Assembly (NCBI GenBank): GCA_019058245.1
Contig: JAHPZJ010000026.1
Location: forward strand, 1,671-65,670
DNA from: Promethearchaeota archaeon
Lineage (GTDB): Archaea > Asgardarchaeota > Lokiarchaeia > Sigyniarchaeales > SOKP01
Reading direction: 5' to 3'
Length of the DNA: 64,000 nucleotides
Below the pieces are notes generated by a model. It was not told where the DNA came from. It worked only from the letters and a program-made list of their open reading frames with translations, and ran no database searches. Position numbers and translations under genes: made by a program. Below, one piece after another: positions 54,935 to 62,900 of the stretch. Each line of letters begins with the position of its first letter. The first letter of the stretch is position 1.

Positions 54935-55351
54935 ATGATTATATCTAAAAACGAGATAAATATCCTCGCTATTGTTAACATAATTTTAGTATTTGTATAT
55001 TGGATAATTGATATTTTACATATAATTTTTAGTTCTTTGGATTTTTTTATTCCTATTCCACCATTTTATTTTATATTCATGTTTGCTTCTTCATTGTTAG
55101 TATTTCTTAAACATGTAGAAGCTGCGGTGACATTACAAATAGTGGGAAGTATTATACATATATTCGGAACTTTAGGTTTAGTAGGCGTTTATTCGGCGTT
55201 TTCGAACCAAACTTTTTTGGAATATATATTGAATAATCCATTAAGTATATATTCAATTTTTTTAATTTTTGGATTTTGGATTATTGTTGTTGGATTTATA
55301 ATATTCTTAAGAAATCAAAATCCTCCTTTAGATCAATATACATCAATTTGA
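54935..55351 (+). CDS. Four-helix membrane protein, unknown (138 aa)
   Basis: About four membrane helices (ILAIVNIILVFVYWIIDIL, FYFIFMFASSLLVFL, AVTLQIVGSIIHIFGTLGLV, YSIFLIFGFWIIVVGFIIFL) and a short polar C-terminus. No recognisable motif. It lies directly against the UroD tail remnant: its stop at 55351 is followed at once by the fragment, so it occupies the place where the rest of the second UroD copy would be. Confidence 0.7.
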   Translation: MIISKNEINILAIVNIILVFVYWIIDILHIIFSSLDFFIPIPPFYFIFMFASSLLVFLKHVEAAVTLQIVGSIIHIFGTLGLVGVYSAFSNQTFLEYILNNPLSIYSIFLIFGFWIIVVGFIIFLRNQNPPLDQYTSI

Positions 55352-55543
55352 AAAAATAATCTTAATATCTCTTTTCTAGCATTTGAAATCCCATATCAAG
55401 TAAAGCAATCTATTATCAAATTGATAAAAAAGTCAAAAAAGTATAATTGCTTTTTAGCTATTTCTCCAACACAACAAATTAATCAACACTGTATACTCCA
55501 AAATATTAATGCCATGATAGAAACCACTAAAATATTTAAATAA
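55352..55543 (+). pseudogene. C-terminal remnant of a second UroD-like gene
   Basis: Reading from 55358 the frame gives NLNISFLAFEIPYQVKQSII, aligning with NLDISLLSFGTPEQVRNYII of the intact UroD-like protein, then NCFLAISPTQQIN identical in both, and a matching end IETTKIFK with TAA at 55541. About 60 codons survive; everything upstream is missing. The DNA resembles the parental gene closely in the QQI region. A tandem duplicate has evidently been replaced by the membrane gene in front of it. Confidence 0.88.
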
Positions 55544-55765
55544 TAATTATGATAATTACTACAAATAGAGACTTTTTAAAAATAATAACAGTTCTTAAGG
55601 TATTTTTTTACAAAAATTTCAAAAATTAATTAATAAAGAAATAATAATATAATTTATTAGAATTTACAAAATAAAAAAAAATAAATAAAATTAAAATAAG
55701 TTAATTATATCTAATATTATATAAGGAAATATACCTTTCGTATATCCTCAAAATTATTAAAAAAA

Positions 55766-56143
55766 ATGATGAATTTGGAACCAACTACTGAGAACTTAGA
55801 TGATATATTGAAAAAACTGCTAGCAGCAATACCAGAAGTAAAAGCTGCTGCAATTGTTTCTGCTGAGGGTTTACCCATCGCATCCGCATTACCTCAAGGA
55901 GTAGATGAGACGAGGATAGCCGCTATGACTGCTGCATTACTCTCCTTAGCTGAAAGGTCAGTTATCGAGATGGAGAAAGGTGAGTTCGATCAATTATATG
56001 TTAAGGGGAGCGACGGGTACCTTTTAGTCTTACAAGCTGGTCCCAATGCTGTATTAACTGTTTCTACAACGAAAGATGTACGATTGGGCTTAATATTTTT
56101 AGACTGTAAACGAACCTGCGAAAAGATCGCAAAATTAATCTAA
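55766..56143 (+). CDS. Roadblock/LC7-domain protein (MglB-like)
   Basis: 125 aa; start codons at 55766 and 55769 are both ATG. Clear Roadblock fold: LDDILKKLLAAIPEVKAAAI, VSAEGLPIASALPQGVDETR, AALLSLAERSV, QLYVKGSDGYLLVLQAG, and a GLIFLDCKRTCEKIAKL final helix. More conventional than the other Roadblock protein of the window, and with less AT-rich codons, as for highly expressed genes. A short inverted repeat ATATAC-ctttc-GTATAT (55729-55745) precedes the start. Likely GTPase partner unknown. Confidence 0.95.
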   Translation: MMNLEPTTENLDDILKKLLAAIPEVKAAAIVSAEGLPIASALPQGVDETRIAAMTAALLSLAERSVIEMEKGEFDQLYVKGSDGYLLVLQAGPNAVLTVSTTKDVRLGLIFLDCKRTCEKIAKLI

Positions 56144-56290
56144 TTAAATTACAATCACATTTTCACTTTTTGAGATTTTTTAATAAATTTTATCATATTT
56201 CTCCAATTCTTTTTATGAAAAAAGCCTTAAATTGGTCTTAATAAAATACAATTTAAATAGATATGTATATTATAATCTTTTGAGATCTAA

Positions 56291-56569
56291 ATGCCAAAAA
56301 AAATATGGAAGTACCCAATTAATACTCAGGAAGTAAATTTTGTACTTGAAATGCCAGAAGGAGCGAAACTATTAAACTTTGATGTTCAAAGAGGTATTCC
56401 TACATTATGGGTATTAGTAAATCCAAATAATAAGTATGAGAATAGATTTTTCCGATTTATTGGTACTGGAGATATTATCGAAGAAGAAGATGATTTAAAC
56501 TTTATTGGGACAATCCAAATGGCTGATGGTACCCTAATTTTTCATTTATTTGAGGACATAAAAGATTAA
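56291..56569 (+). CDS. Small conserved-looking protein, unknown (92 aa)
   Basis: ATG start, AT-rich codons, beta-rich prediction: WKYPINTQEVNFVLEMPEGA, LNFDVQRGIPTLWVLVNPNN, FRFIGTGDIIEEEDDLNFIG. A compact single-domain soluble protein; the VQRGIPTLWVLV part recalls phage/plasmid-type small beta proteins, but I cannot name the family. It has its own 147-bp upstream gap and is convergent with ADH synthase (68 bp). Confidence 0.7.
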   Translation: MPKKIWKYPINTQEVNFVLEMPEGAKLLNFDVQRGIPTLWVLVNPNNKYENRFFRFIGTGDIIEEEDDLNFIGTIQMADGTLIFHLFEDIKD

Positions 56570-56637
56570 AACATAATGACAAAAAAAAAAAGATATTCAA
56601 ATTCCTTTTACATGCTTTCTTCTTAATATCACTAGAA

Positions 56638-57441
56638 CTATAGATTTAATTCTTTTATTACTTCATTTACTTCATAATTTTCATGGACAATCATATACAG
56701 ACCTTTAACAAATTTCGTAGGATCATCTGCTTGAAAAACATTTCTCCCATATGCAACACCAGCTCCTCCTACCTCTATTGATTGTTTGGTTATTTCCAAG
56801 ATTCCTTTAATATCTTTTTTTTCTCCTCCTGCAATTATGACTGGAGCCATACACCCATCAACAACTTCTTTAAAAGAGTCCGGATCACCGGTCCAATTTG
56901 TTTTTACGATATCTGCTCCTAATTCCGCTGCGATTCTTGCAACTATCTTAACTAATTCGACATCATGCTCATTTTCTATATTTTCACCTCGTGGGTACAT
57001 CATAGCTATGAGTGGCATTCCAAGATCTCTACATTCTCTTGATACACTTCCTAGTATTTCAAGCATTTCGGGATCTGATTTGGTTCCAATATTAATATGG
57101 ATTGAAACTCCATCTGCCCCAAATTTGACTGCCTCTAGCACTGAATTTACCAAAATTTTATAATTTGAATCAGGACTTAATGCAGTTGAACCTGATAAAT
57201 GCAGAATTAAGCCAATATCTGGACCATAACCCCTATGGGCATATAAAGGGATGCCAACATGTCCTAAAACAGCGTTAGCACCACCTAGAGCTACTTTATT
57301 TACTATCTCACCTAAGCCTTTATCGAGTCCCTTAATAGGGCCCAAAGTTAATCCATGATCCATTGCTATTATAATAGTCCTTTTTGTCTCTCTATTGATT
57401 ATTCTTTCTAACCTAATTTTTTTACCTATATATCCAGACAT
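56638..57441 (-). CDS. 2-amino-3,7-dideoxy-D-threo-hept-6-ulosonate synthase-like aldolase (AroA'/DhnA)
   Basis: 267 aa of the DhnA/class I aldolase family: GKKIRLERI, IIAMDHGLTLGPIKGL, GANAVLGHVGIP, GADGVSIHINIG, IVKTNWTGD (Schiff-base Lys) and VIIAGGEKKD, with GGAGVAYGRNVFQ as phosphate-binding end. The opening (RIINRETKRT...MDHG) matches the archaeal ADH synthase that begins the alternative route to dehydroquinate; archaeal fructose-bisphosphate aldolase is the alternative. No other aro genes are near. Confidence 0.9.
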   Translation of the reverse strand: MSGYIGKKIRLERIINRETKRTIIIAMDHGLTLGPIKGLDKGLGEIVNKVALGGANAVLGHVGIPLYAHRGYGPDIGLILHLSGSTALSPDSNYKILVNSVLEAVKFGADGVSIHINIGTKSDPEMLEILGSVSRECRDLGMPLIAMMYPRGENIENEHDVELVKIVARIAAELGADIVKTNWTGDPDSFKEVVDGCMAPVIIAGGEKKDIKGILEITKQSIEVGGAGVAYGRNVFQADDPTKFVKGLYMIVHENYEVNEVIKELNL

Positions 57442-57657
57442 TTTAAATTCAACTCATATTTAAATTCCATCAGTAAAGAATATTAAAAAAAGTATTAGTA
57501 TCTTTAATAACTCTCTCTTTTCAATTTTAAGTTTAGTACTAAAATTAATTATTTTTCAGATTTATATTAAAGCAAAACCACAAACTATTAATTTTTTATT
57601 TCATTTGTACAATTACTAAACTTCAATAAAATTCACAAATTATGCGGTTATATTCAT

Positions 57658-58260
57658 ATGTTTAGACTCTACACCATCGAAGGAAAGATTGAGATCCCCC
57701 CCTTTTTATTTGACCAAGAAAAAGATGTCAGTGCAAGGATAATACTTTCAGAAGATTATGAAGGGATAATTACTCATGATTATGGATTTATAATAGCAGT
57801 TGTAGATGTTCTTGAGGTAGGAAAGGGGATCATCATACCTGGTAACGCCAATACTTTTCATGAGGTAATTTTTACTATCCTTACTTTCAAGCCAACAGTG
57901 TCAGAAGTAGTAGAAGGAACTGTTGTTGAAATTGTTGATTTCGGTAGTTTTGTACGTTTAGGGCCGTTAGATGGATTAGTCCATGTGTCTCAAATTTGTG
58001 ACGATTATATCTCTTATGAACAAGTGGGAAATCGATTTATTGGAAAAGAAACAGGAAAAATCTTAGAAGTTAATGATCAAGTTAGAGCAAAGATAATCGC
58101 GGTTTCTTTAGGTACAGGAAGAAGCGGAAAACTTGGCTTAACTATGAGGCAAAAATTCTTAGGAAAAGAAGAGTGGATTGAAAATGATATTGAAGAAACT
58201 TATAGTGAAAAGGAAATGAAACCCGCTGAATCAAATCAAGATGAAGATGATTCAACATAA
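57658..58260 (+). CDS. rpo7: RNA polymerase subunit Rpo7 (RpoE')
   Basis: 200 aa. N-terminal RNP-like domain (MFRLYTIEGKIEIPPFLF, GIIIPGNANTFHEVIFTI) and an S1 domain from about 85 (EGTVVEIVDFGSFVRLGPLDG). Pairs with Rpo4 to form the stalk. First gene of the conserved run Rpo7-Spt4-DPCK-S24e-S27ae-Kae1-Bud32. Acidic C-terminal tail. Confidence 0.97.
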   Translation: MFRLYTIEGKIEIPPFLFDQEKDVSARIILSEDYEGIITHDYGFIIAVVDVLEVGKGIIIPGNANTFHEVIFTILTFKPTVSEVVEGTVVEIVDFGSFVRLGPLDGLVHVSQICDDYISYEQVGNRFIGKETGKILEVNDQVRAKIIAVSLGTGRSGKLGLTMRQKFLGKEEWIENDIEETYSEKEMKPAESNQDEDDST

Positions 58261-58272
58261 TTAAAATACAAA

Positions 58273-58278
58273 TGGAGT
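58273..58278 (+). promoter_or_regulatory. Shine-Dalgarno-like site for spt4
   Basis: GGAGTG sits 8 nt before the TTG start at 58287, in the 26-nt gap after Rpo7, and supports that unusual start codon. Confidence 0.5.
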
Positions 58279-58286
58279 GAATAATT

Positions 58287-58475
58287 TTGAAAGAAAAAGC
58301 ATGCAAAAATTGCCATTTAATTACTAAAAACGAAACTATTTGCCCTAAGTGCAAAACACATACTCTAAGCGAAGACTATACTGGAGAGGTAATTATAATT
58401 AATCCTCAAGAGTCTAAGTTCGCTGAGTATCTCAAGATTCATTTTCCCGGTAAGTACGCTTTAAGGGTGCGTTAA
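58287..58475 (+). CDS. spt4: Transcription elongation factor Spt4 (RpoE'')
   Basis: 62 aa, TTG start. Zinc finger CKNCHLI ... CPKCKTHTL and a small beta-rich end with GEVIIINPQESKFAEYL, as in archaeal Spt4, which partners Spt5 on RNA polymerase. It follows Rpo7 in the usual archaeal order. Length is normal for the family. Confidence 0.95.
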   Translation: MKEKACKNCHLITKNETICPKCKTHTLSEDYTGEVIIINPQESKFAEYLKIHFPGKYALRVR

Positions 58476-58573
58476 ATTTTAACTAAAAGCAACGGGTTAT
58501 TCGTTATAATTGTACTTATAAAAATTCTAAAGTAAATGTTATATAACACTCTTTCTTTATATTCTTGATTTAA

Positions 58574-59161
58574 ATGGAATATAATTTACGAATTCCTCAT
58601 GAAAAAAGGCATTTATTTACAGAGCCTCTTGATATTTTAATTGCAGGTTCTCGAAAGGAAACTATTTCTCAAGTGGAAAATATTTTCCAGGATTATGCAA
58701 GAACCAAAAAAGTATTTAACTTTTATATTGTGGGGGATATTGTTGCTAAAGATTTTTTATCTAACTCTTTTTTAAAAAAATTCATAAAAATTTGTATTAT
58801 TGATGAAAAAACACAGAGAACTCATATTAACTTAGAATTTGAGGAATTTTTTGAACATACTATTGAATTTCAAAATCCTGATGGAACTATAAATAAAGAC
58901 TGCTGGAAACTATTTAGAGAGGTTATAAAATCTGAGAAAAAAACTTTAATTAAAGTAATAGATGGAGAAGAAGATTTATTAATACTCCCTCTCATCCTCG
59001 AAATTCCTCTTTTAGTGGGAATTAAAAATTTTGCTTTCTATGGTCAACCTCCTATTACAGATTCTAATTTTATGATTCCTGAAGGAATTGTAATTGTTGA
59101 TATTGATGAAAATAGCCAAGAAAAAGTTAAAAAGATTATTTCTACAATGGATCAATTCTAA
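58574..59161 (+). CDS. GTP-dependent dephospho-CoA kinase (DUF359)
   Basis: 195 aa. DUF359 signature: FYIVGDIVAKDFL, IKICIIDEKTQR, VIDGEEDLLILPLIL and FYGQPP. Archaeal proteins of this family phosphorylate dephospho-CoA with GTP, the last step of CoA synthesis. Placed as in many archaea between spt4 and S24e. Confidence 0.93.
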   Translation: MEYNLRIPHEKRHLFTEPLDILIAGSRKETISQVENIFQDYARTKKVFNFYIVGDIVAKDFLSNSFLKKFIKICIIDEKTQRTHINLEFEEFFEHTIEFQNPDGTINKDCWKLFREVIKSEKKTLIKVIDGEEDLLILPLILEIPLLVGIKNFAFYGQPPITDSNFMIPEGIVIVDIDENSQEKVKKIISTMDQF

Positions 59162-59311
59162 CATTTTAATTATCTTTCAAAAATTATTATATAGGTCAAA
59201 TTTACATTAAAAACCAAAATTTTATTTTTTATATATTCTTTTGAATGTTATATTATAGTAATTTTTGTTTTTTGTAGAAATAATTTGCTGTAAGAAGGCA
59301 GTACGTTTAAA

Positions 59312-59665
59312 ATGACGTTAAATATTGAAATATTGGATGAAAAAAAAAACCCGTTAATTGACCGAACAGAATTAACAGTTAGAATCGATCATTTTGGAGA
59401 AGGAACTCCAAATAGGTTAGAAGTGAAGAAAAAGATTGCTGCCTTACAAGGTAGTGATGAAAAATTAACAATAATAAAAAAACTCGATACCCATTTTGGA
59501 GCATCTCATGCTATTGGTAAAGTATATATATATGAAAACTCAAAAGATCTAGCCTATTTTGAACCGTTTCATATTCAAGTGCGGAATCTTGAAAAAGAAA
59601 AAAGAACAGAAATTTATCAATTGAAAAAAAGACATGAATCTTACAAACATCTATTTGAATATTAA
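59312..59665 (+). CDS. rps24e: Ribosomal protein S24e
   Basis: 117 aa. LNIEILDEKKNPLIDRTEL, VKKKIAALQGSDEKLTIIKK and FGASHAIGKVYIYENSKDL are the S24e core. 151-bp upstream gap holds AT-rich DNA with a likely own promoter. Followed 14 nt later by S27ae. Confidence 0.97.
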   Translation: MTLNIEILDEKKNPLIDRTELTVRIDHFGEGTPNRLEVKKKIAALQGSDEKLTIIKKLDTHFGASHAIGKVYIYENSKDLAYFEPFHIQVRNLEKEKRTEIYQLKKRHESYKHLFEY

Positions 59666-59679
59666 TTATAATGTATTAA

Positions 59680-59898
59680 GTGAAAAATGAAATGAATTCT
59701 TCAGATTATTATAAAATTGAAGGGGGAAAGTTAGTTAGAACTCATAGGTCTTGCCCAAAATGTGGACCAAGCTATTTCCTTGCAGATCATTATGATAGAT
59801 GGTCATGTGGAAAATGTGGATACGCTGTATTCAAAAGAAAAGGACAAACGAAAGCAAAAGCTACAAGAAGATCTCCTCGAAAACGCTCAAAAGCGTAA
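59680..59898 (+). CDS. rps27ae: Ribosomal protein S27ae
   Basis: 72 aa, GTG start at 59680 (ATG at 59692 also possible). Zinc finger CPKCGPSYFLADHYDRWSCG, continuing GKCGYAVF, and a basic C-terminal tail (RRSPRKRSKA). Eukaryotes fuse this protein to ubiquitin; here it is free-standing. In the conserved archaeal run with S24e. Confidence 0.97.
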   Translation: MKNEMNSSDYYKIEGGKLVRTHRSCPKCGPSYFLADHYDRWSCGKCGYAVFKRKGQTKAKATRRSPRKRSKA

Positions 59899-60004
59899 AA
59901 AAAGATTGGATAATTTATAAAATCTATAGTTGAAAATTCTTCCCCCTACATTTCAAAGATATACCTTACCTTTACCTTAAAACCTAATAGTCTAAATTGA
60001 AAAT

Positions 60005-61021
60005 TTGGCGAAATTAATGAAGAAGTTATGTTTAGGTATTGAATCCACTGCTCACACCTTTTCAATAGGAATTATAGATTTTGAAGGAAATGTTTATAGT
60101 CTGATAAATGATATTTATGTCCCTGAAGAAGGTGGACTCCATCCTGGATTAGTTAGGGATCAACATTTAAACAATTTTATGAAAATAGTGAATAGAGCTT
60201 TGACAGAAGCTAAAATATCTATAAAAGACATTAATTTGATTGCATTCAGTCAAAGTCCTGGTTTAGGACCTGTTTTAAAAATTGGTGCTTGGGTTGCACG
60301 TATGTTAAGTCAATTAGTTAACATTGAAATCGTAGGAGTAAATCATTGTATTGCTCACATTGAAATTGGACGTTTAAAATGTAATATTAAAGATCCCCTT
60401 AGTTTATACGTATCAGGTGGGAATACTATAGTTAGTGCTTTTGAATCCGGAAGATATCAGATTTTTGGTGAAACTCTTGATTTAGCTATTGGCAATATGA
60501 TAGACTCTTTTGCTCGTGATGCAGGTCTAAACCATCCTGGTGGTCCAAAAATAGAAAAACTAGCATTGAATTCAAATAACTATATTCAATTACCTTATGT
60601 TGTAAAAGGTATGGATCTATCATTTTCTGGTCTTTATACTGCTGCAAAATATCTTCTCCAATCTGAAGACTATGGTATCAAATATAACTTAAATGACGTT
60701 GCCTATTCTTTGCAAGAAACTGCTTTTGGAATGTTAACTGAGGTTACTGAAAGAGCTTTGGCTCATACAGAAAAAAAAGAGGTACTTCTTACAGGAGGCG
60801 TAGCAGCAAATAAAAGGTTACAATCTATGATAAAATATATCAGTAAGGAGCATGATGCGAGGTTTGAGGTGGTACCTTTAAAATTTGCAGGAGATAATGG
60901 AGCAATGATTGGTTGGACAGGAATTTTGAGATATCAAGCAGAGGGAAGGCATGAAATCAATGAAACTTTTATCAAACCTAAGGAAAGAATGGATCATTTT
61001 ACAATTCCATGGAGGACTTAA
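60005..61021 (+). CDS. kae1: tRNA t6A synthase subunit Kae1 (TsaD family)
   Basis: 338 aa, TTG start. ASKHA fold: LCLGIESTAHTFSIGII, HPGLVRDQHL, VNHCIAHIEIGR with the metal-binding His pair, PLSLYVSGGNTIV, LLTGGVAANKRL and FAGDNGAMIGW. Catalytic subunit of KEOPS that makes t6A37 in tRNAs. Bud32 follows 6 nt later as a separate gene (fused in some archaea). Confidence 0.96.
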   Translation: MAKLMKKLCLGIESTAHTFSIGIIDFEGNVYSLINDIYVPEEGGLHPGLVRDQHLNNFMKIVNRALTEAKISIKDINLIAFSQSPGLGPVLKIGAWVARMLSQLVNIEIVGVNHCIAHIEIGRLKCNIKDPLSLYVSGGNTIVSAFESGRYQIFGETLDLAIGNMIDSFARDAGLNHPGGPKIEKLALNSNNYIQLPYVVKGMDLSFSGLYTAAKYLLQSEDYGIKYNLNDVAYSLQETAFGMLTEVTERALAHTEKKEVLLTGGVAANKRLQSMIKYISKEHDARFEVVPLKFAGDNGAMIGWTGILRYQAEGRHEINETFIKPKERMDHFTIPWRT

Positions 61022-61027
61022 AAGATA

Positions 61028-61702
61028 TTGAGTTCTGATATTAAAAAAGAAAAAGTCATTAAGAAAGGAGCTGAAGCAACTCTTTATTACGGGCATTGGT
61101 TTGGGAAAGAAGTAATATTTAAGTATAGAATTCCAAAGAATTATCGCATAAAAGAATTGGATAAGGCAATAAGAACGGAGAGAACATTAAACGAAGCCAG
61201 AGCATTAATAAAAGTAAAAACATATGGGATTAATGTACCTCAAGTTTTTGAGATTGATTTCGTTAATTCCACAATAGTTATGAAATATATTAAAGGTAAT
61301 AGATTAAAAGATATTTTATCAAATTTGGATGATAATATGAAAAAAAATTATTTTAATGATATTGGCAAAGCAATTGCAACTCTACATAGAAATGGTCATG
61401 TACATGGTGATATAACAACAAGTAATATAATAATATCTCCTGAAAATCAAATTTTTCTCATAGATTTTGGGTTGCATGAGTATTCAGATACAATAGAGGA
61501 TAAAAGTGTAGATTTACATCTCCTAAAAAGAGTTTTAATCTCGTCTCATGGCAAAAATTATAAATATTGCTTTAATGCCTTTCTTGAAGGATATAAGTTA
61601 GAATATGAAAAGATAAAGAATAAAGAATATGAAAAGATAATTAAAAACATTGATATTGTTGAATCTCGTGGAAGGTATATAAGACCAGAAGCTAGATTAT
61701 AA
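61028..61702 (+). CDS. bud32: KEOPS kinase/ATPase Bud32
   Basis: 224 aa, TTG start. Small protein-kinase fold: KGAEATLYYG, VIFKYRIPKNYRI (Lys for ATP), VHGDITTSNIII (catalytic loop) and FLIDFGLHEYS. Its ATPase activity drives Kae1 in the KEOPS complex. Directly after Kae1, so the KEOPS core is one transcript. Length is typical. Confidence 0.96.
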   Translation: MSSDIKKEKVIKKGAEATLYYGHWFGKEVIFKYRIPKNYRIKELDKAIRTERTLNEARALIKVKTYGINVPQVFEIDFVNSTIVMKYIKGNRLKDILSNLDDNMKKNYFNDIGKAIATLHRNGHVHGDITTSNIIISPENQIFLIDFGLHEYSDTIEDKSVDLHLLKRVLISSHGKNYKYCFNAFLEGYKLEYEKIKNKEYEKIIKNIDIVESRGRYIRPEARL

Positions 61703-61820
61703 AAATTATCTATTATAGTTAATTTTATCTAAAAGAAGGAAAAATTCTTAAAATATTTTCAACTAGCCTATTAATTTAGGTTAGAAAGTGTTCATCAAAT
61801 TAAATAAATTAACTAAATAG

Positions 61821-61837
61821 TGTATATCTGATATACA
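61821..61837. promoter_or_regulatory. 17-bp palindrome upstream of the RHH gene
   Basis: TGTATATCTGATATACA is a perfect palindrome (8-bp arms around one T). It lies about 170 bp before the RHH gene and 33 bp before a TATA-like element (61871-61878). RHH repressors bind such palindromes and often act on their own promoters, so this is a candidate operator. Confidence 0.5.
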
Positions 61838-61869
61838 ATGCTTTAAATACTCTAACTCATACCAATTAA

Positions 61870-61879
61870 GTTTATATAC
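61870..61879 (+). promoter_or_regulatory. TATA-like element for the RHH gene
   Basis: GTTTATATAC in the 306-bp gap between bud32 and the RHH gene resembles an archaeal TATA box; if so the mRNA would carry a leader of about 110 nt. No other gene is seen in this gap. Confidence 0.4.
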
Positions 61880-61996
61880 ATGCTTTACTTATATTATTAT
61901 ATTGGAAAGAGTAAATATGTAAAGGGTACGGAATATTTCTACATTCTAATTTATTTTTGCCATATAAAATAAGAGGATTTTAGAAAGAATATTCGT

Positions 61997-62002
61997 GGAG
62001 GT
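61997..62002 (+). promoter_or_regulatory. Strong Shine-Dalgarno site for the RHH gene
   Basis: GGAGGT, 6 nt before the ATG at 62009, is the best ribosome-binding site in the window and fixes this start. Confidence 0.7.
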
Positions 62003-62008
62003 AATTAA

Positions 62009-62218
62009 ATGACAGACACAGAAAAATCAAGCAAAAAGAAGAAAATGGTTAACATTACCATTAATTTACCCGAGATTTATGATGAAAATATTAAGAAACT
62101 AATTGGTATGAAGATTTGTGCATCCCGTAGTGAGGCAATAAGGACCGCATTGCGTGATTTTCTTCACAATGAATATAAAAATCTTAAATTATTAGGATTC
62201 TTTAGAGAAACCTCCTAA
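62009..62218 (+). CDS. Ribbon-helix-helix (CopG/NikR-type) DNA-binding protein
   Basis: 69 aa. After a basic lead (KSSKKKKM) comes the RHH unit: the strand VNITINLPEIYDENIKKL, then the two helices with ICASRSEAIRTALRDFLHNE. Dimers bind operator DNA through the strand. Very small single-domain regulator with a strong ribosome-binding site and an upstream palindrome; autoregulation is likely. The downstream gene codes for the gelsolin-like protein 94 bp away. Confidence 0.9.
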   Translation: MTDTEKSSKKKKMVNITINLPEIYDENIKKLIGMKICASRSEAIRTALRDFLHNEYKNLKLLGFFRETS

Positions 62219-62300
62219 ATATTCAATCTTTCTATATTTACTCTTAGTTAAGATTTATAACACTAGTTTACTTACTAATTTATTATCCTTAAGAACTGCT

Positions 62301-62305
62301 AGGAG
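62301..62305 (+). promoter_or_regulatory. Shine-Dalgarno-like site for the gelsolin-like gene
   Basis: AGGAG 7 nt before the ATG at 62313 supports this start. Confidence 0.45.
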
Positions 62306-62312
62306 AATTCAA

Positions 62313-62900
62313 ATGCTATTATATCTCGTAACTGAATCTGGATCTTTAAGAAAAATTAATAAAGTAGATTTTAATGAAACTAAAGTTTTTCTAATTGATG
62401 ATATTAAAACTTTATATTTATGGTTCGGATTAAAAGCTTCTGAGAAAAAAAGAAAATTAAGTATCGAGAAAATAGAAAAGTTAAAAGTTCAGAAAAAAAA
62501 ATCTCCAGAACTTATAGTTTTAAATCAAAATGAAGAATATGGTTCCTTTTTAGCAATTATGGACATTTTAAAAAAAGGCTTGAAAACTGGTGAAACTATT
62601 GAAAAGAGACCAGAATTAAAAATTCGCTTTAAGGATACCCAGGAGCTCATAGAAGCGGGAATGGATCCAGATTTTGAAGGTGAAGTTACTATTGCAGCAC
62701 ATGATCTTGCTCAAGAAAACCATACTTATGAGGATTTGTGTAGAAAACTTGCGGAAATACAAATGAAGTTTATAAAAGAGAATGCTTCTGAAAAAGAAAT
62801 AAAGAAAAAAACAGAGGATATTTATAAATCCTCCTCAACTTACGAAGAACTTTGCTGGTTGATTGCTGAATTAAGTAATTTATTAGATAGAAAATCCTGA
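62313..62900 (+). CDS. Gelsolin-fold domain protein with helical repeats
   Basis: 195 aa. Residues 1-95 read as one gelsolin-like domain: YLVTESGSLRKINKVDF, VFLIDDIKTLYLWFGLKASE, KKRKLSIEKIEKL, the pattern being D-x-x-x-LYLWxGxxAS-x-x-E as in gelsolin/villin and Asgard gelsolins, which bind and sever actin. The C-terminal part (about 120-190) is helical with a repeat (TYEDLCRKLAEIQ and TYEELCWLIAELS). The Ca-binding residues cannot be judged by eye. It ends overlapping a convergent gene by 61 nt. Actin itself is not in the window. Confidence 0.6.
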   Translation: MLLYLVTESGSLRKINKVDFNETKVFLIDDIKTLYLWFGLKASEKKRKLSIEKIEKLKVQKKKSPELIVLNQNEEYGSFLAIMDILKKGLKTGETIEKRPELKIRFKDTQELIEAGMDPDFEGEVTIAAHDLAQENHTYEDLCRKLAEIQMKFIKENASEKEIKKKTEDIYKSSSTYEELCWLIAELSNLLDRKS

